A stretch of DNA of 64,000 bases from Lithodes maja (taxonomy: Eukaryota; Arthropoda; Malacostraca; Decapoda; Lithodidae): the NCBI GenBank assembly GCA_037953745.1, contig JBAKBP010003136.1:1-64000 (forward strand), read 5' to 3'. Positions 34,908-45,751 of this stretch are shown here, piece after piece (position 1 is the first letter of the stretch; each line of letters begins with the position of its first letter). A program made the position numbers and the translations under genes. The notes under the pieces were generated by a model, which was not told the origin of the DNA, did no database searches, and worked only from the letters and a program-made list of their open reading frames with translations.

Positions 34908-35577
34908 TGGGTGATCTTTAAAGTCATATTTTAGGTTTAACTCCTGGAGGGAAGAAAGAAAACTTAATATTTAGTAGGGGCCCCGTAATCATTGACGATA
35001 TGCCTATTAGTATAATAGCCTCCATTCAAGCGCCCACGGTCAGCCAGTTTGAATCTACCGCCGCGGGGAGAACGGAGTACGTGTTACATATGGCTTTTAT
35101 GAGTAGTCAAATGTATTCATAGGGTTAACTCCAGGTAGGAGTATTAGGACGTTTTGAGATACAACCTGTATATTTACTATAAGGTTTAACCTCTTACTCG
35201 ATGTAGGTAGACTTAAGGTGTCCCCTATGAGCAGTAGGTTACTCTAGGTTGTATGATGATAGTCGGTTGATCTCAGCTGTCAGTTCTCTGCTCGTTGATT
35301 GATAGATAATTGGTAGATATATAGTAATAGTATTGCTGCCACCATCCCACTTATACCTTATACATAGATTATAATTATATAGGTAAAGGGGGAAAATAAA
35401 GATCTCTGGTCCAAAACCACTTTGATATATTATATTCAAGTACAAACTGAAATAATATACAGAGTACTACTTTTAAGTAAATAGAGAATTCCCTAGATTG
35501 AGAGGAATCTCTGAGCTATGTTCTCTCGCTCGCTCGTGGCTAATGTCTATCTGCCCCCTACCTAGCTCTCACACCTT
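34908..35577 (-). other. inverted segment carrying the rest of the 3' LTR
   Basis: Read on the minus strand, 35577-35082 is the remaining two thirds of the 3' LTR. It is followed by TSD CGTA and original flanking DNA (35077-34908) that includes copy 2 of the small palindromic repeat (34933-35004). Turning the segment around gives an ordinary LTR joined to its flank. The right breakpoint abuts the hAT terminus at 35578. Confidence 0.82.
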
Positions 35578-36280
35578 CAGGGGTTCCCAAAGTGGTCGAT
35601 ATCGACCATCCAAGGGGTCAATGAATCGCCAGGGGTCGAAAGGGGGTCGATAAATGGCTAGGGGGTCTATGATTGGCTAGGTGAGGAATGTTTCAAAAGA
35701 TGTAGACCCATCTCTATGTGAAAAGCTGAAAAGGTGTAAGAATGCTCTGTTCTATTTGGCAGACCTATATTCAAAGTTGAATGAGGTACAGAAACGTCTG
35801 CAGGGTAAAAAGATGTTACCATTATTCAGGACAGGACAATTCTACTGGGCTTCCAAGGCAAACTAGGCTGGTTTAAAGCGTCAATGGCACAGAGATTTTC
35901 AGTATTTTTCGAACTTACAACAGTCGGCAGAAAGTGAAAGCATTTCAGATGGTGACATAGAAACATACATAGCACACCTGGACAAATTGATTGAAGGCTT
36001 TAAAGTGCGCTTTGAAGACCTGGAGAAAATGCAAGTGCCTGAATGAATTCTTACACCATTTGACTTGGAAATACAAAATGAAGACATTAACTCTACTAAT
36101 ACTAATATTAAGGTACAGTACTACTATAATTCCACATATGTATTGTATCATAATATGCATGGAATACGTTTCTTTTTTCACAACATATTATATTATTCTT
36201 ATTTTTAAATGTTTGGGGGTCGATGAATAATTTGAAACTTCATTAAGGGGTCAATGAGCTGAAGAGTTTGGGAATCCCAG
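35578..36280 (+). mobile_element. hAT transposon remnant
   Basis: Starts CAGGGGTTCCCAAA and ends TTTGGGAATCCCAG, an imperfect inverted pair typical of hAT elements. Subterminal GGGGTC(A/G)ATGA words occur at both ends. It encloses a broken transposase fragment. The 8-bp duplication cannot be confirmed because the left flank is an inversion breakpoint. Confidence 0.72.
35678..36115 (+). pseudogene. hAT transposase fragment (SCAND3/ZBED-like)
   Basis: The stretch 35681-35866 reads NALFYLADLYSKLNEVQKRL, and after a frameshift the region to about 36110 reads DIETYIAHLDKLIEGFKVRF and EDLEKMQVPE. These blocks resemble the central part of hAT transposases related to SCAND3/ZBED5-type proteins. The DDE catalytic residues and BED finger are not present, and a TGA interrupts near 36043. 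Too short to be active. Confidence 0.6.
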
Positions 36281-36710
36281 CTTTAAACCCATTAAAACAA
36301 ATCTAGGCCTACATGAAATTTATGAAAGTTTGAAATATGCTACAGATTTTTCTTTATAATATTATCACAACATAAAATCCCTCATACACCACTTCACTCT
36401 AAATAATGAGTACAAATTGTAATTCTGATTGACTACAGCAATATTCTAATAAATTATATACATATTACCTAACTGGCTCTTAAAAGATGTTATACCTTTC
36501 ATCAAAGAGCTAGGTCAAATTTGTGATTGTTAGAATTTATTGTAATTGTATTTCTATGGACCAAATCAATATTATCATTATCATTATCTTCGACGCAGTG
36601 CTTATAAATATTGAAAACGGTTGTTTTATACGTATACATCTTCGTCACGGTGTTTATAAATGTTGAAATATAGTCCTTTGACTCATGAAATACGAGTTTT
36701 CATTATTTGT
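36281..36710. other. AT-rich DNA without features
   Basis: No frame or repeat could be supported here. A short duplicated phrase (TTCGTCACGGTGTTTATAAA against TTCGACGCAGTGCTTATAAA) lies at about 36589-36662. Confidence 0.5.
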
Positions 36711-36713
36711 TGT

Positions 36714-37308
36714 TGGGTGTTAATCTTACATATTACCTGGATTATTATGGTCTTGGTCCTTGTGGTTTTTGGGTGTTAATCTTACATATTACCTGGATAT
36801 ATGGTCTTGGTCCTTGTGGTTTTTGGGTGTTAATCTTACATATTACCTGGATATATGGTCTTGGTCCTTGTGGTTTTTGGGTGTTAATCTTACATATTAC
36901 CTGGATATATGGTCTTGGTCCTTGTGGTTTGTGGGTGTTAATCTTACATATTACCTGGATATATGGTCTTGGTCCTTGTGGTTTTTGGGTGTTAATCTTA
37001 CATATTACCTGGATATATGGTCTTGGTCCTTGTGGTTTTTGGGTGTTAATCTTACATATTACCTGGATATATGGTCTTGGTCCTTGTGGTTTTTGGGTGT
37101 TAATCTTACATATTACCTGGATATATGGTCTTGGTCCTTGTGGTTTTTGGGTGTTAATCTTACATATTACCTGGATATATGGTCTTGGTCCTTGTGGTTT
37201 TTGGGTGTTAATCTTACATATTACCTGGATATATGGTCTTGGTCCTTGTGGTTTTTGGGTGTTAATCTTACATATTACCTGGATATATGGTCTTGGTCCT
37301 TGTGGTCT
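36714..37308 (+). repeat. 54-bp minisatellite, eleven units
   Basis: Eleven tandem units, the first variant, each 54 bases with the theme GTGTTAATCTTACATATTAC then CTGGATATATGGTCTTGG. Units are nearly identical; one has GTGGG for TTGGG. As 54 is a multiple of three and the unit lacks stops, two frames stay open for about 200 codons, which creates the illusion of a gene. Confidence 0.92.
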
Positions 37309-37744
37309 TTGAGGGCTGATTGGTTAGGTTAGTCTATACCTTTTTATGACTTTGTTATTGAGCAATTAATGATATTGGTGTGATTTTGAACAGAAGCATT
37401 GGTTGGGTGTTGTGGTACTTGGTGGGTCCTATGGAAGGGTTTTATAAACTTTCTCTGCATTGCCCAATTATGTTTGATTTTACACTTGTATCTTTGATTG
37501 CTAGTGTTGTATATATACAACATATAATTTTTGTTTCTTTTTCAGATTGTTTTTCTTAATTTTGTTAATACATATATACATTTTTCTACAAAAATCATGA
37601 CAATTAATCTTCTACATAAATAGTTGTTAATGCTTTCTGTATTTGGTTTGATGTACATTTTCATTTTCTTTTCTTTCTTTTGTTGGAGGGGGGGGGGGGT
37701 AATTTCAGTGGTATAAATGATATTCCTATTTTTAAAGGGGGGCG
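37309..37744. other. AT-rich DNA ending in a purine tract
   Basis: No gene. A G-run lies near 37687, and AAAGGGGGGCG at 37734-37744 directly precedes an LTR-like start, so it may be a polypurine tract. Confidence 0.45.
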
Positions 37745-38432
37745 TGTTATATGCGATATATATAGTCCCATTGCTTTTTTTAGCAATGTATTTCATACTT
37801 ACACATTTGCATGAATTACTAAATATATATATCCACTCTACTTATATTCGTATTAAATGACAATTATCATATACTGTATATAAACGTCATTGTATTCTTA
37901 TATTGTATTTCCCTATTGTATGAAGAGGAAATCCAGAGATTATTTCAAACTCCAATTGTGCAGTATCATTTGACCTCTTCAGACAGGGGTTATGGGAATT
38001 GCTAGTATCATCAAAAAATGTCCTCTGCCTGGAGACAATGTTAGTAGGGCGTGTCTGGTGAATTAAAACCACACCCCTTTTATCTAACCATATCAAGTAT
38101 TGGATATGATTTGTGTAAGGTACCTGACGAGTGGATTTACGTCACTATCGGGGTGTAACCAGAGTTTATAAAAGTTGTAGATGATAGTATGTGGCATTCA
38201 GATAAGGCCATCATTAATTGTATTAAGACACAACCCCGTTGCCGGCCGAAGCATACAATTACCACTATTACTGGAATTTATTTTTATTGAAGTTCATTTT
38301 GTAAAATTCCAAGACGTTATTTAATAAATTTGAAGTCAATTTTATTTAAGTTTTCAGTATTCTTTTCTGTTATAATTTTTAAAGACTGATATATACTACA
38401 TTCATTTAATAAATATATTCCCTCAAATGACA
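37745..38432 (+). repeat. probable LTR of a further element
   Basis: The block starts TGTTATATG and ends AAATGACA. It is preceded by a polypurine-like tract and followed after three bases by the primer-site word TGGTGGCAGC (38436-38445). Inside are TATAAAAG near 38167 and AATAAA words near 38322 and 38409. No second copy exists in the window, so this rests on signals only. Confidence 0.5.
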
Positions 38433-38632
38433 GGGTGGTGGCAGCATTAAAATTATACTACATCAACTATGACTATTATTATATTTACTTTACATGAATA
38501 TCATTAATTAAAGGGTTAATATATTGTTTTAGGTATTATTGTAGCATTGCCTTCCCTCTATCTCCTAATATGTAGTAAAGAAAGGTTGAGGCGATAATTG
38601 TATGTGAAAACCAGCGATAATACACATTTTCG
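38433..38632. other. leader-like DNA after the probable LTR
   Basis: Begins with the TGGTGGCAGC word; the rest is AT-rich without a frame, up to the palindrome arm. Confidence 0.4.
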
Positions 38633-38737
38633 CGGGATGCATATTCCTAAACTTTGTACTGATACCGCACCAGGAGTAATTAGAACCAATTAGAGTGCGC
38701 GAAGTGACGTCACCCACGGGGGAGGAGCTAAATGCCC

Positions 38738-38739
38738 AG

Positions 38740-38778
<39 letters not shown>

Positions 38779-38802
38779 CTCTCTCTCTCTCTCACACATA
38801 AT
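38738..38802. repeat. (CT)n(CA)n(CT)n microsatellite
   Basis: Compound dinucleotide repeat in the left palindrome arm. The right arm has (GA)n with a GTGTGT block at about 42450-42510. Confidence 0.9.
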
Positions 38803-38813
38803 AGCTGCCTTAT

Positions 38814-39180
38814 TTGTCAATGAGAGTACAACTAAGAATGACAAAAATTATCCATAATATTAGAAACCTTCCATATGAAGTAAGGTTGATGAAATTAGGC
38901 TTACATTCGTTAGAGACACGCAAAGTTGGAGGGGATATGATAGAGGTGTTCAAGTGGGTTAGTGGGATTAATAAATGGGATATGGTAACAGTGATATCGA
39001 AAGAACTCTAAACAAATGGATTCAGATTAGATACATTTCGTTTCAGAAAAGCTATAGGCAAGTATTGGTTCGGTATCAGAGTTGTAGACATGTGGAATAG
39101 GCTGCCGAGTGATATGATAGGATCAACAACGATAGAAAGCTTCACCATATAATTAGATGTGCATATGAACAAGAGGGGTT
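38814..39180 (+). pseudogene. LINE reverse transcriptase C-terminus in left arm
   Basis: Reads RMTKIIHNIRNLPYEVRLMK, then GLHSLE and GDMIEVFKWVSGI, and after a stop at 39009-39011 RFRKAIGKYWFGIRVVDMWN and RLPS. This is the conserved tail of LINE reverse transcriptases after the thumb. A mirrored copy lies at 41325-41650. Both are dead fragments without the catalytic palm. Confidence 0.72.
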
Positions 39181-39640
39181 AGGTTTGAAAGGGATCTGCT
39201 TGTGTGGGCCAATCGGTTCTCTGCAGACTCCCATTTTCTTATGCTCTTATCACCAAGTATCAGATTCAAAAAATGAATTTATATTATTATCAACATAAAG
39301 GATTAAATTAATATGGGATTGTGTCTGGGCTACATAAAACGTTGCTATGTTATGGTTAGGAGTAAATAAGAATATTACGCGTATTGCACAGCCGTGGACA
39401 GACATTTCTAGACAGATTTAGGAGGCACAATATTATTACACTGGCAAACCATATTGATAAACTGATGACATTCGCTAGTTAATGCTCAGTCTTGTTATTT
39501 TTGTATAATTTAAGAGGTGTCCAAGTAGTCCTAACCACGTTAAGTTCGTCTCCAATTTCTATGTGAAATAGGCTACCGATTATTATAGTTATTATAGCAG
39601 GATCAAGAAAGATAAAGAGCTTCAACACACAATTATTATA

Positions 39641-40827
39641 GTTACTATAGCAGGATCAAGAAAGATAAAGAGCTTCAACACATAATAATTTTTGTAGTAT
39701 TTAAGAGGTGTTCAAGTAGCCCTAACCACGTTAAGTTCGTCTCCAATTTCTACGTTTTGTTTTTCACCATGTTTTCATTGTTACTGACAACTAAGTCGAA
39801 GATATTATTTCCTCTAGTAGGCGTACTTATGAATTGAAATAAGAAACTATCAAGAACTACACCTATAAAGTCTTTAGATTCAGTCGCTTATTTAATTATT
39901 ACCAGTCCAAACCTAAATAATTAAAATCACCTAAAATACATACATTGTTACTCCCATGGTAACTTTCCATAATTTCTATTAAAATTAAGTGCTCTATAAA
40001 TAACACCAATAACTATGGCCTCACTACCCTCACCAATTTCTACGCAAATACTTTCATTGTCACCAATTGTTTTATTGTCTGATTTAATGCAGCTTTTTTA
40101 ATTAACCCTTAACAAAGACTGCTATTCCTCATCCCCCTACCTATTTTATATAAGTTTGACAAATTGTATCATGGTATATGAAATTCTACAACAATGTCTG
40201 AAGTCTGTATTTATTCGGTTTCAGTAACCGCAATAATGTTTAAATACTCAACTATAAATTGCTCTAAGCTGGTCCATTTTGTTGCACAAGCTTCTATACA
40301 GTTTGCATATATACACTCGATTTATTTCTTCTAATAGTATCTGATTGACTTTTGTTATTGCTTGTACTTTGATAGATATTGTACCACTACTATGGGTAGC
40401 GCCAGCGAACTTGACAATAATCTTGACCCCTTAACTTATTATAACTTGAAATGAATGAAAGCAATCAGGCTGACGTTTCTATCATTTGGGAAGAGTCCAC
40501 CAGGATATAGGTGTGGATATTTACAGCCAGTTTGCTCTAGGCTCTTTTGAGGTACAGAGAGGTCAGGGATCAAGATTATTGTTAAGTTCGATGGCGCTAC
40601 CTTTAGTATGAATAACTTCCATTGCAGCATTATCATCTATTGTTTCACTATTGTTAGCATGCAATATCCTTACCTTTCTTTTGATGGGACTTCGCCATTT
40701 TAAAAGTCTACCTCAACAGTCCTACTCTATCAACAAACTTCCCTAGCACCCCCACAACAATGGTTGTGGGGGTGGTTGATAACCCCAATAACTATGGTTA
40801 GGCACAGTCATCTCGTGCATATCCTAT
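39641..40827 (-). pseudogene. palindrome spacer with degenerate LINE endonuclease
   Basis: On the minus strand, between about 40330 and 39750, pieces such as ACATKWTSLEQFI, NESICVEIGEGSEAIVIGVI, FIGVVLDSFLFQF and TPTRGNNIFDLVVSNNEN can be read in several frames. This is the pattern of a LINE apurinic-type endonuclease domain. Many stops and shifts interrupt it. 40330-40827 holds no clear frame. Confidence 0.55.
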
Positions 40828-42478
40828 CTAATTGTGTGTTGAAGCTCTTTATCTTTCTTGATCCTGCTATAATAACTATAATAATCGGTAGCCTATTTCA
40901 CATAGAATTGGAGACGAACTTAACGTGGTTAGGACTACTTGGACACCTCTTAAATTATACAAAAATAACAAGACTGAGCATTAACTAGCGAATGTCATCA
41001 GTTTATCAATATGGTTTGCCAGTGTAATAATATTGTGCCTCCTAAATCTGTCTAGAAATGTCTGTCCACGGCTGTGCAATACGCGTAATACTCTTATTTA
41101 CTCCTAACCATAACATAGCAACGTTTTATTTATCACTCAGACAATCCTACAGTCATTATATATCTGTTATGTACCGTAGTTAATAATATATATTAATTGT
41201 TTGAATCTTATACTTGGTAATGTGAACATAAGAACTTACGAAAACGGGAGTCTGCAGAGAGCCGATTGGCCCACACTAGGCAGATCCCTGTCAAACCCAA
41301 CCCATCTCGTCCATATGCCTATCTAATTTTATGTTGAAGCTCTCTATCGTTCTTGATCCTACCATATCACTCAGTATCCCATTCCACATGTCTACAACTC
41401 TGTTACCGTACAAATACTGCATATCTTTTCTGAAACGAAATTTAATTGAAACCATTTGTTTCAAGTTCTTTCGTTATCATTGAGGTTCAGTACATCTTTC
41501 CTGTCCCCTTTATTTTATCGCACTTAACCACTTGAGCACCTCTATCATATCTCCTCTAACTCTAAATCTCTCTAACGAATGTAAGCCTAATTTCATTAAC
41601 CTTACTTCATATGTCAGATTTCTAATATTATGGACCATTTTTGTCATTCTTAAGGGTGGTTCACACATAGCCCAGTCGGTGCACGAGTCCAACATGAGTG
41701 CTGAAATTTTGCTATTCGGCAATGACTCGTCGAGACTCCTCAACACTTGTGTTAGACTCGTGTATACTCTTTGTTTACTCGACACACTCGTGGGTACTCG
41801 CCACGGGGTCCAAAAATTTCATGCATGCATGAAATTTTTGGGCCACGTGGCGAGTACCCACGATTGTGGCCTACATACGTGTAGACTCGTGTACATACGT
41901 GTTAACTCGTGCTGAACTCTGAATAACTCTTCATTATTTGTGTTAACTCGTGTTGACTCGTGTAAACCCGTGTAACACTCTTTGGTGATTCGTCGCTTTT
42001 CGTCATCATTTCGACGTTGGCGAATCAACACGTGTCTACACGCAACAACACGTATGTAACACACATGTTGATCCATGTAACACTCGCGTTGACTCGTGTT
42101 GACTCGCGTTGACTCGTGTTTGACTCGTCCATACTCTTTGTTTGCGTGGTCTGGAATGTGGCCGTTATTTTTCAAATTTTGGACACTCGTGTTTGGTTCG
42201 TGTTACATTCGTTTTGATTCTCAGTTACTCATACAGACTTTTGCATGGACACGTGATGACTCGTATTGACTCGAGTTAACTCGTGTTACACTCTCCTTGA
42301 CTCGGGAGCAATTGCTACTCGCGGCCGACTCGGCCTCCAGCGACGGCGATAATCGACTAGTGTGACTCGTGTTGGAGTCGCGCACCCACTCGGCTATGTG
42401 TGAACCAGGCTTTAGTTGTACTCTCATTGACAAATAGTGCAGCTATTATGAGAGAGAGAGAGAGTGTGAGTGTGTGTC

Positions 42479-42512
<34 letters not shown>

Positions 42513-42622
42513 GGCATTTAGCTCCTCCCCGTGGGTGACGTCACTGTACCTCGTGCCCTCTGATTGGTTCTAATTACTCCTTGTGCGGTATCAGTACAAA
42601 GTTTACGAATATGCATCCCGGA
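40828..42622 (-). repeat. right arm of the palindrome
   Basis: Reverse-complement partner of 38633-39640. It is longer because a 759-bp Harbinger-type MITE lies at 41653-42411, exactly where the left arm reads without interruption. It contains the mirrored LINE tail (41325-41650). Confidence 0.85.
41653..42411. mobile_element. Harbinger-type MITE with internal word repeats
   Basis: Flanked by TTA at 41650-41652 and 42412-42414. The ends AGGGTGGTTCACACATAGCC and AGCCTGGTTCACACATAGCC (inverted) form imperfect terminal repeats. A 3-bp TWA target is typical of PIF/Harbinger. The interior is filled with variants of ACTCGTGTTG, and at 41789-41862 it has a near-perfect palindrome centred on ATGCATGCAT. 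No transposase frame. Confidence 0.8.
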
Positions 42623-42855
42623 TGGGCAATTTTTGCCGCAAAGATTTGAAAGGTACAAAGGAGTACAAAGGAAATCAAGCAACAACATATCTAGTGACCC
42701 TTCTAGGTTGCTTGTCCTCCAAAACACTGAGGATCAAGTGTCCAAACAGTGGTTTAGAGTGGGTAAGGGAGCATTGGAAAGGGAATTACTGCCCTGGAAC
42801 TAATGTCTGTGGCAGGATTAGGAAGTTAGTAGAGGACAGATGGGTTAGTAACTGA
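42583..42855 (+). other. unassigned open frame
   Basis: A 90-codon open frame with several cysteines (for example GNFCRKDLKG and IKCPNSG). It begins in the palindrome arm and ends next to the CR1-like element. I recognise no family, the start overlaps repeat DNA, and it may be chance. Confidence 0.2.
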
Positions 42856-42873
42856 GGGGGGGATAAAATAAAG

Positions 42874-45751
42874 TTATTCATTTACAAACGCAGCCAGTCG
42901 CGGGTTTGATGCGAGATATTTGTCTAGGCGGAGTTTAAATGAATCAACGGTGATGCAGTCTATAACGTTTCGGGGAAGCCCATTCCACAAGTTGACAACT
43001 TGATTGAAGAAGAAATTCTTAGATTTGTGCGAGTTAAAAGATTTACCAATAATTTTGCAACCGTTTCCCAGCGTGTAATTAGATTGGTCGATAGTGAAGT
43101 ACTTACTACAGTTCATATTGTCGATGCCTTTGATGATTTTGAACACTTGAATTAAGTCACCGCTTAATCTGCGCTGGGTTAAAGGAAATAGATTTAATTC
43201 TCTAAGACGCTCTTCGTATGGTTTGTTCTTTAGGCTAGGTATCATTTTGGTAACTCTACGTTGAACTCGTTCTAGCTTGTTTATATATTTTTGGTAATAA
43301 GGGCACCAGGATTGAACGCAGTATTCCAGAAGAGGGTGGACTAAGCAATTGTAAAGGGTTAGGATAACTTCTTTGGATTTATGCTCAAATGACCTGCCTA
43401 TAAAGACAATTATTTTGTTTGCCTTCTTAACAACTTTTGAACATTGTTGACTCGGTTTTAGGTTACTCGATATTGTTACTCCCAGATCGGTTTCTCTGTT
43501 TACATTCTTAAGCTGAGTGCCATTCATCGAATAGTTTGCTTTCTCATTTAGGTATCCGATATGTAGTACTTTACATTTATCCGCATTGAAACTCATTTGC
43601 CAAATTTGGGCCCAAAATGACAATTTATCTAGATTGTGTTGCATATCGTCAACTTGTTCTTTTGAGAGTACGCTATTTGCAATTTTTGTATCATCAGAAA
43701 ATTTTGAGATTGTACAGGTGAGACCCTCATCTATGTCGTTGATGTCAATTAGAAAGATAATTGGTCCTAGTACCGATCCCTGGGGTACTCCGCTACTTAC
43801 ATTGGTCCATTTAGATGCCTTACCATTTATGACTACTCTTTGCTTTCTGTTGCTGAGCCAATTTTCTATCCATTTCAACACACCGTCTTGTATTCCATGC
43901 GCTTTTAGTTTTAGCAGTAAACGTTTGTGGGGAATTTTGTCAAAGGCCTTTTGAAAATCAAGGTATATAATATCTACAGCTTTACTCTCATCATAGAGGT
44001 TGAGGATATTGTGGAAGAAGTCTAAGAGGTTTGTTCAACAGGAACGTTTTTTACGAAAGCCGTGTTGAGTATCTTTAAGTATGTTATTTTCCTCTAAGTG
44101 ATTTACGAGTCTGTCTCGTATGACCGTTTCTAGCATTTTACATACAACTTAGGTTAAGCTAATTGGTCAATAGTTACTGGGTAGGGATTTGCTGCCTTTT
44201 TTTAATATCGGTGTTACGTTGGCTAGCTTTCACTGATCAGACATAGTTCCAGACTGCAAGGATTTATTGAATAGTAATGTCAGTGGTTTGGAGAGCTCAT
44301 CCTTAGCTTCCTTTAGAACTCTAAGCAAGATTGTATCAGGTCCAGGCGTTTTATTTACCTTGAGTTTATCTAAACAATTCAATACTTCTCTCTCTGTAAC
44401 GGTGATATTGCTTAGAACATCTGAATTATCAATCTGAATCGGCGATGGTGTACGGATATCACCGAGGTCTTCTGTTGTAAAAACTGATGCAAAGAAGGAA
44501 TTGAGGGCATTACTCATTTGTATTTCGTCTTTGGTGTATTCTCCATTTTCATCGACTAACGGTCCAACAGCTGAAGTAACTACTTTTTTCATTCTGATAT
44601 AACTATAGAATTCTTTCGGGTTTGTTTTACTTTGATTCGCAATATGTAACTCTAAGGTCTTTTTACTTTGCTTAATTAACTTTTTGGCTTTGCGTTGTAG
44701 CTCTCTACAAATTTCATCTGTTCTTCGTCATTTTGTGAGGATTTTAATCTATCATTAGCAAATTTTTTAGCAAGCAGGCAGTTTGAAATATCTTTATTCC
44801 ACCATTTGGGCTTATTATTATGGCCTGGACGCCGTATTTTCGATGGTATGCAGTCTTGCACTGCTTTTAGGTAAGTGGTTTCGAATAATTTCCAAGATGT
44901 ATTTATGTCGTTATTGTTAATTAAAAAGCTCCAGTCAGTTTCTTTAAACATAGCTCTAAGTTTATGGAAGTTTGCTTTCTTGAAATTAGGGACTTTTTCG
45001 ATGCTACTATTTGGTTCGTTACTAGTAAACTTTAAAGTGAAAGTTATCGTACGATGGTCGCTGTTACTGAATTCATCACCAACATTCAAATTCTCTATCA
45101 ATTCTTCTTTTGTTGCAAGTACAATGTCAAGAACGTTATTACCACGGGTCGGCATTCGAACAAATTGATAAAGCGAACTCTCTTGCAAGTTTGTATACAA
45201 GTCATGTCCGGAGTGTGAAGTAAGAAGCCCCACTTGGTCACAGGTAAATTAAAGTCGCCAAAAATTACGGTATCTTGTGAGTTACTTACATCTGCAATTT
45301 GTTCGTAAATTTCTTGGTCAGTTTGCACTGATTGAGCTGGAGGTCTGTATATTAATGCAAGTATTATTTTTGTACCTTTATTATTCTTTATTAGCACAAA
45401 AGATGTGTCGACATTCACAATTTGAGGTTTTGACAAGAGGGTAGGGTTAAGACTTTCTTTGATATAAAGTAAAACGCCACCTCCATTTCGATTTATTTGG
45501 CTTTTCTCAAACATTACATAACCGGGAAGTGAATACTCTGCTAAAAAGTCTCTATCTTCTGTATTGAGCCAAGATTCTGTTATGCCAAGCACATCATAAT
45601 TTTCTGTAAACACTAGCTCCTCTAAATCTGAAAATTTATTGCGTATGCTACGAGCGTTTGCATAGAAAACCTTTAAATTTGTAATTTTAGAACTCACAGA
45701 AAGCTCTTTAACAATATGTTTGGTTCTTGTCGGATCTACATTTATGTTCAT
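42874..45751 (-). pseudogene. CR1-like ORF2: endonuclease and reverse transcriptase
   Basis: Begins at ATG 45751. The endonuclease (45751 to about 45100) has FYANARSIRNK, GITESWLN, GGGVLLYIKESL, ALIYRPP and a GDFNLP block, with a frameshift near 45235; it continues with RMPTRGNNVLDIVLA. After another shift near 44695 the reverse transcriptase follows with LNCLDKLKVNKTPGPD, a HGFRKKRS block near 44055, IIYLDFQKAFDKIPHKR, SSGVPQGSVLGPIIF and a catalytic FSDDTK in place of the usual FADD near 43700. In-frame stops lie near 44230, 44170, 44150 and 44035. The C-terminal part (42874-43881) is intact and ends RLAAFVNE. The protein would prime and copy LINE RNA at the target; this copy is dead. Confidence 0.85.

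Larger units (their letters stand above)
22247..35577 (+). mobile_element. non-coding LTR retrotransposon (LARD-like), interrupted and rearranged
   Basis: The 5' LTR is 22247-22884 plus 30758-30882, with Gmr1-like copy 2 between. The internal region is 30883-34630. The 3' LTR is 34631-34907 plus an inverted remainder at 35082-35577. CGTA flanks the left end (22243-22246) and its reverse complement TACG flanks the inverted right end (35078-35081), so the duplication is intact. A primer site directly follows the 5' LTR and a GTGGGGGCG tract precedes the 3' LTR. The 3.7-kb interior has no frame over 110 codons, so it must have borrowed proteins from another element. Confidence 0.82.
38633..39640 (+). 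repeat. left arm of a large imperfect palindrome
   Basis: This arm is the reverse complement, with substitutions and indels, of 40828-42622. Shared landmarks in order are GGGATGCATATTC, ACTTTGTACTGATACC, TGACGTCACCCACGG, dinucleotide microsatellites, a LINE fragment, AGACTCCC, and CGTTGCTATGTTATGG. A local tandem duplication (about 39575-39755) follows the arm. The left arm has no MITE at the site filled in the right arm. Confidence 0.85.

Noticed and set aside
35570..36290. 8-bp hAT target duplication
   Set aside because: CTTTAAAC follows the right end, and CTTTAAAG occurs in the inverted flank but not next to the left end, so a duplication cannot be claimed.
36714..37308. CRISPR array
   Set aside because: Direct tandem repeats without spacers in a eukaryotic, transposon-filled context.
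36707..37332. Two 190-200 codon hydrophobic open frames
   Set aside because: They are produced by a stop-free 54-bp tandem repeat and have no non-repetitive coding context.
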